Shown here one piece after another: positions 50,694 to 63,562 of a DNA stretch of 64,000 nt. The notes under the pieces were generated by a model. The model was not told the origin of the DNA, ran no database searches, and worked only from the letters and a program-made list of their open reading frames with translations. The translations under genes were made by a program, and so were the position numbers. The stretch is from Acanthochlamys bracteata (taxonomy: Eukaryota > Streptophyta > Magnoliopsida > Pandanales > Velloziaceae): the NCBI GenBank assembly GCA_019914995.1, contig CM034127.1, positions 9,796,001 through 9,860,000 of the forward strand, given 5' to 3'. How positions within the stretch are numbered: the first letter of the stretch is position 1; the number at the start of each line of letters is the position of its first letter.

Positions 50694-52301
50694 ATGGAGC
50701 TATCGACGGTGTTAGTATTGCTGTCGGGCTTGGCTGCGTACTTGATCTGGTTCCGCGGAATCGCTCGTCATCTGCGAGGTCCACGAGTTTGGCCGGTGGT
50801 TGGAAGCTTACCGGGTTTGATCCACAATGCTGAAAGAATGCATGAGTGGATTTCGTCGAATCTCCGTGCTACCGGCGGCACATATCAGACCTGCATTTGC
50901 GCGATTCCTGGACTCGCCAAACGACAAGGAATGGTCACGGTCACCTGTGATCCGGGAAATCTCGAGCATGTATTGAAATCCAAGTTTGATAATTATCCTA
51001 AAGGTCCTACATGGCATGCTGTCTTCGCTGATCTGCTCGGCGACGGAATCTTCAACTCTGATGGGGAGGTCTGGCTTCTTCAGCGAAAGACAGCGGCGCT
51101 TGAGTTCACTACCCGAACTCTCCGTCAAGCTATGTCCCGTTGGGTCTCTCGATCTATTCACAACCGTCTTCTTCCAATTCTTCGTGATGCCGAGGCAAAT
51201 CTCTCCGTTGTCGACTTCCAGGACTTGCTACTGCGTCTGACATTCGACAATATCTGCGGGCTAGCGTTCGGGAGAGATCCTGAAACGCTTGCCCCGGGCT
51301 TACCGCACAACGCATTCGCCGCCGCTTTCGACCGTGCAACTGAAGCCAGCTTGCACCGGTTTGTACTTCCGGAAATTTTGTGGAGGGCGAAGAAATGGTT
51401 GCGGGTGGGCATGGAAGCATCGCTCACCAGCAGTGTCTCTCACGTCGACAAATACCTCTCCGCAGTGATCAAGACTAGGAAGATCGAGCTGCACTCCGAT
51501 CAGCACGACGACCTTCTCTCACGGTTCATGCGGAAAGGCGACTACCCTGACTCGTTCCTCCAACAAGTAGCGCTCAACTTTATCCTCGCTGGAAGGGACA
51601 CTTCTTCAGTAGCTCTCAGCTGGTTCTTCTGGCTTATCTCAACCCACCCCGCAGCCGAAAACAGGCTAATCCATGAGCTCTGCTCCGTGCTCGCCGATTC
51701 TCGAGGCACAGACACAACAAAATGGGTTGCCGGACCATTTTCATTCGAAGAACTCGATCGCTTAATTTACCTCAAAGCAGCGTTATCCGAAACTCTCCGT
51801 CTCTACCCTTCTGTCCCTGAAGACTCCAAACACGTTATCTCCGACGACGTTCTCCCCGATGGAACCATCGTCCCTGCCGGCTCCTCCATTACCTACTCTA
51901 TTTATTCTGTTGGAAGAATGCCTTCTGTCTGGGGAGACGACTGCCTAGAGTTCCGTCCGGAACGGTGGTTATCTCCAGACGGAAAAACTTTCATTGCTCA
52001 TGACCAGTTCAGGTTCGTAGCGTTCAATGCCGGTCCCAGAATCTGTCTCGGCAAAGATCTTGCTTACCTACAAATGAAGTCCATCGCTGCTGGAGTTCTT
52101 CTCCGACACAAGCTCACGCTTGCCGCCGGACACAAGGTGGAGCAGAAAATGTCTCTGACATTGTTCATGAAACACGGGCTCCGTATGAACGTTCACCGCC
52201 GCGATCTTTCTCCGTTCGTCGAAGAGATAAAGAGCTCATCTCAATCGAAGCTGCCGCCGTACGTGGAAGTTGAGATCGCTGCTCCGGTAATCAGTGTTTG
52301 A
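50694..52301 (+). CDS. CYP86A: Cytochrome P450 CYP86A-type fatty-acid omega-hydroxylase
   Basis: Intronless, intact, 535 aa. CYP86A enzymes hydroxylate the terminal carbon of C12-C18 fatty acids at the ER for cutin and suberin monomers, with electrons from cytochrome P450 reductase. There is an N-terminal membrane anchor (about residues 3-20, [17 protein letters not shown]), then the hinge [15 protein letters not shown]. The I-helix oxygen-binding motif is AGRDTS (299-304). The K-helix ExxR is E366-T-L-R369. PERW is near 423. The heme loop is [10 protein letters not shown] (444-453) with the heme-ligand Cys at 451. CYP86A hallmarks such as [21 protein letters not shown] and [12 protein letters not shown] are present. 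The ATG at 50694 gives the family N-terminus; the frame is open further upstream only through a GTG. The exact CYP86A member cannot be named. Confidence 0.95.
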   Translation: MELSTVLVLLSGLAAYLIWFRGIARHLRGPRVWPVVGSLPGLIHNAERMHEWISSNLRATGGTYQTCICAIPGLAKRQGMVTVTCDPGNLEHVLKSKFDNYPKGPTWHAVFADLLGDGIFNSDGEVWLLQRKTAALEFTTRTLRQAMSRWVSRSIHNRLLPILRDAEANLSVVDFQDLLLRLTFDNICGLAFGRDPETLAPGLPHNAFAAAFDRATEASLHRFVLPEILWRAKKWLRVGMEASLTSSVSHVDKYLSAVIKTRKIELHSDQHDDLLSRFMRKGDYPDSFLQQVALNFILAGRDTSSVALSWFFWLISTHPAAENRLIHELCSVLADSRGTDTTKWVAGPFSFEELDRLIYLKAALSETLRLYPSVPEDSKHVISDDVLPDGTIVPAGSSITYSIYSVGRMPSVWGDDCLEFRPERWLSPDGKTFIAHDQFRFVAFNAGPRICLGKDLAYLQMKSIAAGVLLRHKLTLAAGHKVEQKMSLTLFMKHGLRMNVHRRDLSPFVEEIKSSSQSKLPPYVEVEIAAPVISV

Positions 52302-55300
52302 AAAGACGGTACGTAAAAGTTGTTGCGGTGCAACTAAAGAACAAGAAGGTGCAGGTTGTTGAGTGAAATGAATGAATGTAGATAAACATAAATATTTATT
52401 ATTATAGCCTGAGAAAACTTTGCAGAGGGAGAGGGGGTTGGTGTTATAAATTTTCATAATTAATTAATTGTTGTTACATGGGGTTAGGTTTGAATCAGAG
52501 CGAAGGTAAGTTGAAAATTTTCTCTTTTCACTATAAGTGTTTAATTATTTTTATTATTATTGTTGTTATAGTTTATTAAATTGTTGCAGAAGTGTGTCTA
52601 ACATTTGAGACTCCATGCATGGTTGTAAATGTATATCGATTGATTACAGATGAGGAGTTGCTCGATAGAAGCTCAGCTAACAATTTAGTATTTTTAGTTG
52701 CAAAAGTTTCAAACAGAATTTTATGATATTTTAAACTTTTTTAATTCAAAAACTTATTTTTTACTCAAAACCATTGTCAAGAAACTTCTTTCTCTAAACG
52801 TTCAACGTTAACTTTAAGTAATCTCAATATCCCCTTAAGTATTTTAAAATTAATATCATTTGCTTGGCATGAGAATTTGGTGCTTTTGAGGACGAATTAG
52901 ATGATTGTTTGACGAAGATTGGTTGAAAAGAAATGCGTAGCCTTCTGGGCCATGTTTTATTCATCCGAAGAAACGAATTTTTAATTGAAAGTCACTTCCG
53001 ATACAAAAGTGAATTTCGGTTGTGTAATTTTTTACGAAGAATGGTTGTTTGTTGGTGTGGTAGATGCGGAGCTGATGCGGTCATGTTATGTTTTGCTTGC
53101 TTTATTGATATATTTTAAGACAGTGAGTATCATGATTTTAATCGAAAAATATTGTCTTGATATTATATCAAAACAAGAACTAATTTTTTAGACGATAACA
53201 AGAGCTTTTCATATCAATTTAGTCTAAAGGTATAAAGTACGTTTGAAATAGTTATAAAATAGAATTTTTATAAAATAAAAAATATTTTTATTTTTTTTTA
53301 AATAAATTTTTTTTTTTATTTTCAAAAAAATAATAAAAATAATAAAGTGTTTAAAAAGTCTCATGCCAAGCAAATATTCCCACATTTCTTTCACCAAAAT
53401 TACTTATAAATAACTGTATATGTTATTTTATGATAATTTATTTTATATCACTTACTTTTAGAAACCTATTTTATATCACTTAATTAATATGTTTTCAAAA
53501 CTCGTGAAAAATCACTTTTAAAGTTCTATAAAAATACTTTTTAAAAATACATTCAAAACACATTAAATATTAGCAAAAGTTCAATTCATGAAAGAGGAAG
53601 GAAATCAAAATAAAGCTATGACGTGAGCGACGACATTAAAGAGTAAACAACACGGTTTCAATTTATTGTGGTTATAATTTTCAAAGTCCTCGTGCATTAT
53701 CATCCATACTGTTCTCTTTCACATAATTTGGGTTTTTTTTTAATTAATATCAAATTATTTACAAAAATAATATTAAATAATATTTTATATATTCTATAGT
53801 AATTCGTGTTTTATAATTTTTTTCGAAGAATTAATCTTTAAAAAGCTTTTTGTAGAAAGAAAAACATACTCTAAGCTTTCTTGTTTAGTGCTCGTTGTTT
53901 CCACCGAATTAAGTATTTGAGATTCTTTTTTTTTTGTTAGGTCAGAGTTAGAGTTAATTCTTCTCCAAACAAAGGAGAGTTCAGGTGAAGAAAAGATAAA
54001 TTAAGAACATATTTCAAACGGACTGAATTATATATTTTTTTAAATTTTAATTTCGTTTATTTCACATATTTTAGAATTTATTTGAAATATATCTTTATTT
54101 TTATATAATATTTTCAAAATTTAATTTATATACTTTAATTATTATTTTAAAATTTATTTTTATTTTTTCTGAAACTTACTTTTGTAAAATTTATTTTTAT
54201 GTAATCAAATATATATCTTAAGTGTTAAAATTGCATAAACTTACTTAGTTTAGAAAAGTTTACATTTTTTTCTTAAGTCAATCGCCATATATCGAGTTAA
54301 CTCTACGGAAGATCAAAATTTCCTTCAATTATTCAGATCGACTTGACATAGAATTTTCGGACGTAGATTGTCGGAATAAATATTATATTTCTATCATTTT
54401 CACGGACTTTTGGGATTGCTGTTCCCTATTTTACAATATTATATTTACTTATATTTTTTAATAATTTTTTATCTTTTAATTTTTTTTATTTTTTAATAAA
54501 AAAGAATTTATTTATTAAAATAATAAAATTTTTTGTTTTAAAAAAATTTATCTTAAAAATACTTCATTGATTTCAGTCGGACAGTCACTGTTGAAAACTA
54601 TCGGACTGTTTCTCAATCTCGTTACTCTTTGAACTTTTTCTTTTGCATGGTGCTCAACTAGTTTATCTCCTGATGGCCCTATTTTGCAAAATTCCCCTTC
54701 ATTTATTTGCAATATATGCAATTAAAAATTTCATTATTAACAAAGAGTCGGCCTTAAAGTATTTAGGGTGTGTTTATTTTAAAATAAACTTGAATTTTAG
54801 AAAGAGAATTTAAGAATTAAATTTACAAATATTTAAAAAAGGAAATTTATATTAATTTATACTAATAGTAAGTTTAAACTTAAATTAATTTTTTTAAAAA
54901 AATTATTTTAAATTATTTATTTATTTTATATTCAAAATAAATCTGAAAAATAGAGCTTGTGGTGTATAAAAATATATTATAGATTCTGAATTTTCTCACA
55001 AACTTAAAAAAATATTTAGTTCATTCTAATTCGACTTGTACTAAGTTCTGAGTTAATAAATGCTAAATGTTTATGTTTATGAATTCTAACTGCTGCGAAT
55101 CAGAAGATATTATAATTTGAAAGTTAGGACTTATCTTTTGAATTTTAGTTATGAATTCTGAACAATTTTACCAAACATACCATTAAACAGGTTAGTAACT
55201 ACTAATCATGAATGTTGGGATGTAAATTACTAATTGAAATATTATGCCGATAATTCATTTAAATCAAACTAATAAAGCTCTATTCTGCAATTTGGCCTGA

Positions 55301-55303
55301 GAT
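52302..55303. other. AT-rich intergenic, no gene recognised
   Basis: The first 150-300 bp are likely the CYP86A 3' UTR. Beyond it are AT-rich element-like stretches at about 53230-53350 and 54766-54960 (GGGTGTGTTTATTTT start) without definable borders. Short ORFs match nothing I recognise. Confidence 0.4.
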
Positions 55304-55328
55304 TCTCTCTCTCTCTCTCTCTCTCTCT
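55304..55328. repeat. CT microsatellite upstream of the MAPKKK gene
   Basis: Pure CT run of about 12 units, likely in the 5' UTR or core promoter of the YODA-like gene. Such pyrimidine tracts are common at plant transcription starts. Confidence 0.85.
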
Positions 55329-57344
55329 ACTTCAGTGGTTTTTTTTTGCTTCTTTGCTTCGCTTCAGGCCCGTAGACACTAACGGCGCCGGAGTCGCTCG
55401 CGTGCCAAGGTCTCGATCCATCACTCAACCAATCGGAAGCCAGCCCAAGCGACAGCAAACCACCTCCATCGAGATCCACTCAATTTTTTTGTTCCTTCAT
55501 AAAATTTTGCACTCTCCATTACGAGGCTTTCATTTTGGTGTCGCGAACCCTAAACGGGGTCACTAGATCGACCTCTTCTTGCTCGTAGAGCTCGAGTCTC
55601 TCTGTAAGTGTTACTCTTTTTGATCCGTTGTTTATTAATTTGACCTTCTTTTATTTTTTTCGTTAGCTGTTAATTTACTCTATTCGTGAGGCTTGTTACT
55701 GGAGCTGAAGCTCACTGTTCAGTTCGACTGCATGTCTTAACAGTGACTCGAAAATTTCAGTTTCCTCTGGTTTAGAGCTTAGGTTTTCTGATTTTGCAAG
55801 AAAGTTGTAATTTTGTGTAGTTTCGGAGCTCATACTATTCTGATATCAACAGAAAAGAGTTTGGAAAATGCAAAATAGGTAGTGGGGAAGTTTGGATGCT
55901 CAATGTTGTGGTTCGTAGATAGTGTTTTGAGATGGAGGAAAACTGGGATTTTGCAGGATGGAGAAGGTGGAATCGGATTAAAATTGTTGGAAATTCAGGG
56001 CTTGGTGAAGATTGTTATTATTATTTCTTTGTGGTATGTCCACTTGAGACTTGTAGACCTATGCCCATGCTAAAACGGAAATGAGACGTGTATTCCTTCC
56101 ACTTCTTGATTGGAATTAGCAACCTAGAAATTGTAGAAGAATTGATCATGCCATTGATATTCTATGGCATGATGGTTTTGGACATAATCAAGTGAGGATG
56201 TCCAGATTTCTCAAATATGATAATGGGCTTACAAAAAGAGTAAAGCCAGGTGGTTCTAAGTTCTAACCTTGCTTTAGAGTTGGCAGGATTCTCCCATCCT
56301 GTTTCTGAAAAGTGACATTTATGTTAAGCTTGAACTTTGCTCTTTACAACTTTTCCTGGCTTCACCCTATGTTTTTGAACTTCTTTAAAGAATATGTTAA
56401 TGCAAACTCGGTGATGATTGGCTTAAGTCGACATCCTGTGTAAGTTCCTCCTTTGCTTCTTCATTTTTGTTGTTTTAGAAACGTAAATACCGAACGACAT
56501 GGATGCAATGCCATCAAGTTTAACACCTTTTGAATAAGATATAAAAGAAAATGGGAAAAATTTTCAGAGAAAATCTGGTGCGGGTGTGTACTTATACCAA
56601 GTTGCAGTGTCGATCTAGGAGTTTCTTCTTAGCATAAGAGTTGATTTAAAAAGTACCGGAGCATGTCTTCAACTCATTAAGGTGGACTGTCTTTATGTCA
56701 TTTCTCAGTATGTACTGGTTAACTATGAGCGTCAGATTCAAAAGATACTGTGATCTACTAGTAGTCTTTATATCAGCATGTCGCTGTCATGCTATAGGAC
56801 CTTCAGGAGCCTAATTTCCTGAGATTATAGATGAGTTCCTTAGCAAGTTGCTTCTTTTGTTTTGAGATCATTAGTTTTACCCAATGGATAGCTGACTATC
56901 ACTACAGATGGTTTTCTCACTAAATTTCTTACTCTCTTATGCTATGTTATATCCTTCTGGTGACATCAACCATATGAACCTCCACATTTCCAAAATTTAT
57001 ATGAAGTGTTTATGTGATTGTATCTCTACCTTTTTGTATTGCCTCTGAAAAAGTTCAGAAACAACAGATTCCTTTGATGCATATCTTATTTGTTTGCAGG
57101 TGGAGAAAATTTCTGTTTATCTTATAAAAGACTGGGTTGTTGTTTGTCATCATTTATAGTTCCACCTGCTGTGAGGTCTATGAAAGGGGATACAGGTTGA
57201 GAGAGATGTTTCTCTTTTTCTCTGTCTCTCTAGCATGCATAGTCCTCTCTTCATGATGGCTAGAATTATGAATTCTTTCATCTCCGTTTAAGGTAGTTTG
57301 AGGTGCATTGGAAACTTGAGAAATTATTGGTTGTGCTCTTCAAT
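55329..57344 (+). promoter_or_regulatory. Spliced 5' leader with uORFs of the MAPKKK gene
   Basis: An apparently non-coding first exon ends at 55603 (CTCT|GTAAGT). A 1.5-kb intron ends at TGTTTGCAG|GTGG, so leader exon 2 is 57100-57344. It contains upstream ORFs, among them 57180-57200 (6 codons) and 57235-57291 (18 codons, starting MHSPLFMM). uORFs usually lower translation of the main ORF. The exon structure is inferred from splice consensus. Confidence 0.45.
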
Positions 57345-60300
57345 ATGCCAACATGGTGGGGAAAATCATCTTCTAAAGAAACAAAGAAGAAGACTACCAA
57401 GGAAAACTTTTTTGATTCATTACATAGATTCATAAGTCCAGCTGAACCAAAATGTAATGTCAGGATAGGAGGCTCTCGAAGACGTACTGATATAGCTTCA
57501 GAGAAGGGTTCCCGTTCTAGAGCTGAATCACGGTCTACATCCCCTTCTACTCAAGTATCTCGTTGTCAAAGTTTCTCTGACAGACCACTAGCAAAACCCC
57601 TTCCACTACCTGAACTACGTGCAGGTGTCACTCTCACATCTTCTGGACTCCATATTTCAAAGACAACTATAGAAAAGCATGGTAAGCCTCAGCTGCATTT
57701 GCCACTTCCGAAACCTGACAATCTTCAGAGCAAGGCAGCTACTACTGAAAATGATAGAGAATTGGCTACTGCTTCTGTCTCGAGTGATTGCTCAGTGGAC
57801 AGTGAAGATCCAGCGGAGTCAAGACTTCAAAGTCCTGTGGGAAATGATTTAGACAGTTTCTCTACCAAAAACAATTCTAGGTATTCTCACGTCAAGTTGT
57901 TATGTGCGATTGGATATGCAACTTTAATGTTTCATGGTATGTGTTCCACATTCTGTTTTACTTTTATTTTTTTTTATATCTTGCAGCATAATACATAAAG
58001 ATTCTTCTCCTGCCATAAGTCAGAAGAGCCCAAGAGAAACTGTCAAGTCCCCAGGTTTATTGTTGAACAATGAAAGCCTCTCTATATCACCTAAAAAGGG
58101 GATGCCGAACAATTCTCAACCAAATTTGACATTACCTCCCCGTCATGGGGCTTTTGCAAGCGCTCCTGATAGTTCAATGTCAAGTCCATCAAGAAGTCCA
58201 CTAAGAGTGGTCTGCCCAGAGCAAATTCCGACTTCAGTGTTTTGGGCAGCCAAGTCTTACCAAGATGTAACTTTCTTGGGATCAGGACAATGCTCAAGTC
58301 CAGGCTCAGGTCAAACTTCTGGACACAACTCTATGGGAGGTGACATCAATGGGCAGTTATTTTGGCAGCACAGTAGGGGTAGTCCTGAATGCTCACCTAT
58401 ACCTAGCCCAAGAATGACAAGTCCAGGACCAAGCTCTAGGATACATAGTGGAGCTGTTTCACCGTTGCATCCACGAGCAGGGGGGACAGCGCCAGAGTCT
58501 CCTACAGACAGGCATGATGAAGGAAAGAAGCAAAGCCATCGTCTACCTCTACCTCCTCTAAACATTTCCAATTCTCAGTATTTCCCAAGTTCATCAAATG
58601 GAACTCCATTACCTCGAAGTCCAGGAAGGCCGGATAACCCCACGAGCCCAGGACCACGCTGGAAGAAGGGGAAATTGATTGGGCGTGGCACTTTTGGACA
58701 TGTATATGTTGGATTTAACAGGTGTGTATTTCTTTTTAACTCTATTGACATTTACGTATAGTGGATGAAAGTCTTCTGTTATCTGTATTTGAATAGCATT
58801 ATTTCGTATTTTTCAGGTTTGAGTTCAATAAGGACATCTGCTTTAGGTTACCTACATATAAGAGTTCTGCAAATTACAAATGTTTATAAATAACACACTA
58901 GAAGGAAAAGTTGCAGCAAAATTGAAGTAACTTCTTATGTTCTAGATTTCTTGTGGTGAAATGGATTGATGTCACTAAGGCCATGGCAGGTTTATTATAA
59001 TGTGGTTGAAGTTCATATAGGCTTGATGACCATGTGTTAAACTTTGAACTAAATATAAAGAGTTGTAGTAGTATTGTATTGCACCTGATGATTCATGAGG
59101 TTGTCCTAGTCTACTAGGAGGCAAGGCGAAAAACCTGATGGAATTGGTTATTAAGTTTCAGTAACTATAGCCACAATTATCTTTTGACAACCGAATCAAC
59201 GAATCTTGACTAGTAAAAACTAAGGTTCTTAAGCTATTTATTCTGTTCTTTGTTTTACAGTTGACAGAGAATTCTTTCTCGTTCTTTGTTCTGATATTTT
59301 TTCTAGTGAAAGCGGTGAAATGTGTGCAATGAAGGAGGTGACACTTTTTTCAGATGATGCTAAATCTAGAGAAAGTGCAAAACAGTTGGGCCAGGTAGGT
59401 GTTGTTAGTTTGTAGGTTTCTTGTAGTTATACATGGACATACTGAAATTTCAACTCTTAGACTCACTAAATTGTTCCTTGTCTCATGTTCGGCTTATTTG
59501 ACAGGAAATATCTCTCTTGAGTCGTTTGCGGCATCCAAATATAGTCCAATATTATGGGTGTGACATGGTAATATGACCTTGATTTCACGATATCCTCTGT
59601 TTCACTCTTTGCAAAAGAGATGTTCTATTCATTTTTTTAATTTTCCTGAAAGAGAATATTGGAATGAAACTGATTGTGCAATTTGAGCCTATTATATGCA
59701 GTTTTCATTCTATTTGTTTTTATATGATGATAACAGGTCTACTCATTTGCTTTTGAGGAGTTATACCTTTGCATTTAGGGAAGTCTTTTAATTGAAACTT
59801 TGACAAATTTTGTAGTTTTTGTTTGATCTACTGAGAGTGTCTACGGTTCTTGATAGAAAGAGATATTACAATTACTTTTGATGTAAGTAGACATATTTCT
59901 CTGGAAAAACCAATGTGAATTATCAATTCTTTAAGGCAACATACCATGGCAGGCTGAAATTTGTCATTGAATGTTCATAATTTCTTTTCTCTTTCCTTCT
60001 CCTTCTTAAGTTTATGAACGTCTCCAGTCTACACCTATCTTCAAGAACATTAATTTATCTTCTTTACCAATATAAACCACCTTCTTACTTTCAAAGTTGA
60101 ATGCTACAATGAAATGAAATTTCAGGCTAGATTAATGAGCTAGTTCACTATATAGTCTTGAGCATGGAGATGAAGGGTTCCTGCATTGCCTTTTTTCAGT
60201 AGTTTTTACTTATGTTGTTAGTTGCTGCTATTATCTTTTGTGGATCATGAACTAGTAACTAGTATACATCGGATAATTATTGAATTCATCCTAGTGGAAA

Positions 60301-63300
60301 GATTCTGGCTTCATTTCGTTTTTTAGCTGGAGGAATTTCGATACCAGTTTTCTCTTTATCTTTTTATGCACGTCTGATAGTTCCATACATTGTTTCCCTT
60401 GCAGATAGATGACAAGCTTTACATTTATCTAGAGTATGTATCTGGTGGCTCCATTCATAAACTTCTTCAAGAGTATGGACAATTCGGAGAGCTGGCAATT
60501 TGCAGTTACACCCAACAAATTCTTTCAGGCCTAGCTTACTTGCATACTAAAAATACTGTTCACAGGTATGACAATCTCATAAATATCCAAACCTTCGTGG
60601 TAGTGTTCTTACACATTGGCACTTTTGCAGAGACATTAAAGGTGCTAATATTCTGGTAGATCCAAGTGGTCGTGTGAAGCTGGCTGATTTTGGGATGGCG
60701 AAGCATGTAATGTGTAACCCACATTTGACGACTTTATGAATTTGCTATTAAAACTATTTTTATACTTTTAATGGTGGGTCTTTATCATAAACTACGATAC
60801 ATGGTAGTTTGATGCTCATTTCAGTCACGTTGCTTATTCACTTATGTTTGGGACAAACTATAAATAATACCCAACCCTTAGGCACTAGGGGGATAGTTGG
60901 TAAAAATATTATTGTCATCATACCAGTTCCCTTCATAATTATGGACATCTAGGTCTTTGTTAGTCTTAGTTATCTGACTTTCATACGTGGTCTACATATC
61001 TTGGGAGGAAAAATTGTCTAATCCATGTTTGGGCTGATCTAAAACAGCGGTATTTAATTTGCTCAACATAGAAGCTCTAGTGGTTGATTTTATGCAAGAT
61101 AGTCTAATATGTAAGTCTTTGAATAAGATGCAATTTAGCAAGGACTTGAAGGAAACTTAAACATGTGCTAGCTCACATATTCTTTGCTGGAGAATGAATT
61201 GGTATTTATTTCATGACTTTATTTATGATTTGGTCTCAATTTGCTATAGATTACTGGACAATCATGCCCTTTATCATTTAAGGGGAGTCCCTATTGGATG
61301 GCTCCTGAGGTAAGATCTCTGATTTGGTTCCTCCACTGGCAACTTGCTTTGTATTCCCTTGTTGGAGATGGTCACAAGTGGAAGATGATCTGCTCTTGCA
61401 GGTAATCAAGAATACAAATGGGTGTAACCTTGCTGTGGATATATGGAGCCTTGGATGTACTGTTTTGGAGATGGCTACATCGAAGCCTCCTTGGAGTCAA
61501 TATGAAGGGGTAATCTATTTTCTGTTCCTTGGAGATGTTTGAACTTTTTGGTTATATGTTAATTATATTCATGCATACTATTGTGGTTGTCGCTCTATTT
61601 GTGTTCTACCACCATACTTATGATGCAATTTAATAGGACTGGAAATGTATCTTTGTAGCCAGGCACATTTTATAAGCTTTTCTTAAGTAGAAGTACTATA
61701 CGGACATATTTGGTACCATCTATACCAACAGTCTCGTCGCTCATTGAGTTATTGTATCGTCAATATTACGTGAATTTGAGCTCCTACAGAGGAAACTTTA
61801 AATGCTGTAACTTGACCTTTTTTATTTCATCTACACTTATATTCTGTGTTTATTAGGATAGACAGAGATTCTTGGTACTGATTGTCCACATGCTTTTGTT
61901 TGAAAGATTGCAGCTATGTTCAAAATTGGAAACAGTAAAGAGCTTCCGCCCATTCCTGGTCATCTTTCTGATGAGGGAAAGGATTTTATACGGCAATGTC
62001 TACAACGTAAACCATCAAACCGCCCTACAGCATTGGAGCTACTTCGCCACCCCTTTGTTAGAAATGCAGCTCCTCTAGAAAGGTCTTTTGTTCCTACTGA
62101 GCCCTTGGAGCAGTCTCCAGGTGTCGTAAATGGAGTCCACTTCAAGGTACTAGTATCCTCAATATTTATTACTTGCTCCTAGATATCATAGAGAGGAATA
62201 CTTGATTGGAAGTTGTTCAAGTCTAGATATCTAATCTCTCTTAGCTGGTTCTACTGAAATAATGGGAAGTTAAGTTCTTTATCCTCGAAATAGGAAGTAA
62301 ATGCTTTTATGATGGTGTTCCTGCGAGTTCGTTGAACTTGTTATTCTGTTGTGCTTGTATTCAAGTAAATTCATTCGGTCTATAGTGTCAATGCAATGCA
62401 CATCTAATTTCTGATCTATATTTCGTAGCCAAATTCATCAATCTGGAGAATTGATTTGCTGCCTTAATTGATATTTTTTATTGTCATGCATATCCTCAAC
62501 TTATTCGAGATAACAGCTTCCCATATTGTTGTTTATATCAGGGTCTGGCACATACAGGGAACCTTTCTTCTTTGGAGATGGAAGGACTGACGATCAACCA
62601 TCTAAGAAATGTCAAGCCCCCTCTAAATACATAGTAAGCATTAACGGAAGATCTTTTATGATGCTCTATGCTTATCATATTCTATTTTAGATTAGGTTGT
62701 GGAATGGTTATAACCTTAAAGATAGATTTTTCTTGGATCAATGAGTAAGAACTGCAATTGTTGCTGTTTGTAGTAGTCAACAAGCAGTAACTGAACCATA
62801 ATGCCGTAAACCCTTTTTGTAATCTACTAGATTTAGAGTTTGCTTCCAATCATTTGTGGCGTCATCATGGAAGTGTTCTTTGATCAAGAAAATCTCGATT
62901 TCATCTTAGGCATCTTGAAGCTTAGGACTTAAAAAGCATTCTATGGTTATTGGGTTCTCTAGTTTTCACCCCAATTAAGTCCTTTCATTGTTGCCGATAC
63001 TTTTTGTCGAGCTTCTACATAATTCACCAGCTTGACATACCTGTTATCCCTAGTAACCTGAAGTAAATTGACATTATAAATGATGCAACAGTTTTGAGAA
63101 AAAGATTTGGATTTTCCTGATGTAAAATTTTTTTTTCTCGACCAATTTCCATTTTACAGTGACTTCCATGGAAGGAACATATCAGGTCCTGTCTCTCCCA
63201 TTGGGAGCCCTCTGGTAAATTCAAGGTCTCCCCAGCATATTAATGGAAGGATGACTCCCTCTCCAATTTCCAGCCCTAGAACTACTTCAGGTTCTCCCAC

Positions 63301-63562
63301 TCCACTAACAGGTGCTAATGGTGTCCTTCCATTTAGTCAACCAAGGAAGCTGATGCACCTTCACGAGGGCTTCACTAACATGCAAAGGCCTTCAAGCGCA
63401 ATCTATACTGGTGTCTCTTCAAAATTTGAACTGAAGCATGATGTTTTCCGTGGTATACAACCAGGTTCATCTGCCTTTCATGAACGCTTGATGTCAGACA
63501 CCGACATTCGTGAAGTTAAATCTGCAATCCCAACAAAATGGACATCCCCAAGAGCCATATGA
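57345..63562 (+). CDS. YODA-like MAP kinase kinase kinase (MEKK clade)
   Basis: Eleven coding exons, GT-AG and in phase: 57345-57880, 57987-58721, 59307-59394, 59505-59567, 60405-60565, 60631-60706, 61250-61309, 61402-61509, 61907-62146, 62542-62633, 63160-63562; 853 aa as read. The YODA-type MAPKKKs activate MKK4/5 and then MPK3/6 in embryo, stomatal and stress signalling. Residues 1-400 are a Ser/Pro-rich regulatory region (MPTWWGKSSSKE, STSPSTQVSRCQSFSDRP, LGSGQCSSPGSGQ, SPRMTSPGPSSRIHSGAVSP). The kinase domain is about 405-662: Gly loop GRGTFGHVY (411-419), Lys433 in CAMKEV, LEYVSGGSIHKLLQEYGQF, HRDIKGAN with Asp529, ADFGMAKH with Asp547, then KGSPYWMAPE. The tail is again Ser/Pro-rich. 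The frame ends early at TGA 63560-63562, while the family's conserved C-terminus lies in the next frame to 63695, so a one-base frameshift or assembly error is likely. Confidence 0.92.

Noticed and set aside
50808-51506. Minus-strand and shifted ORFs inside CYP86A
   Set aside because: Shadows of the intact P450 frame, which contains all catalytic motifs.
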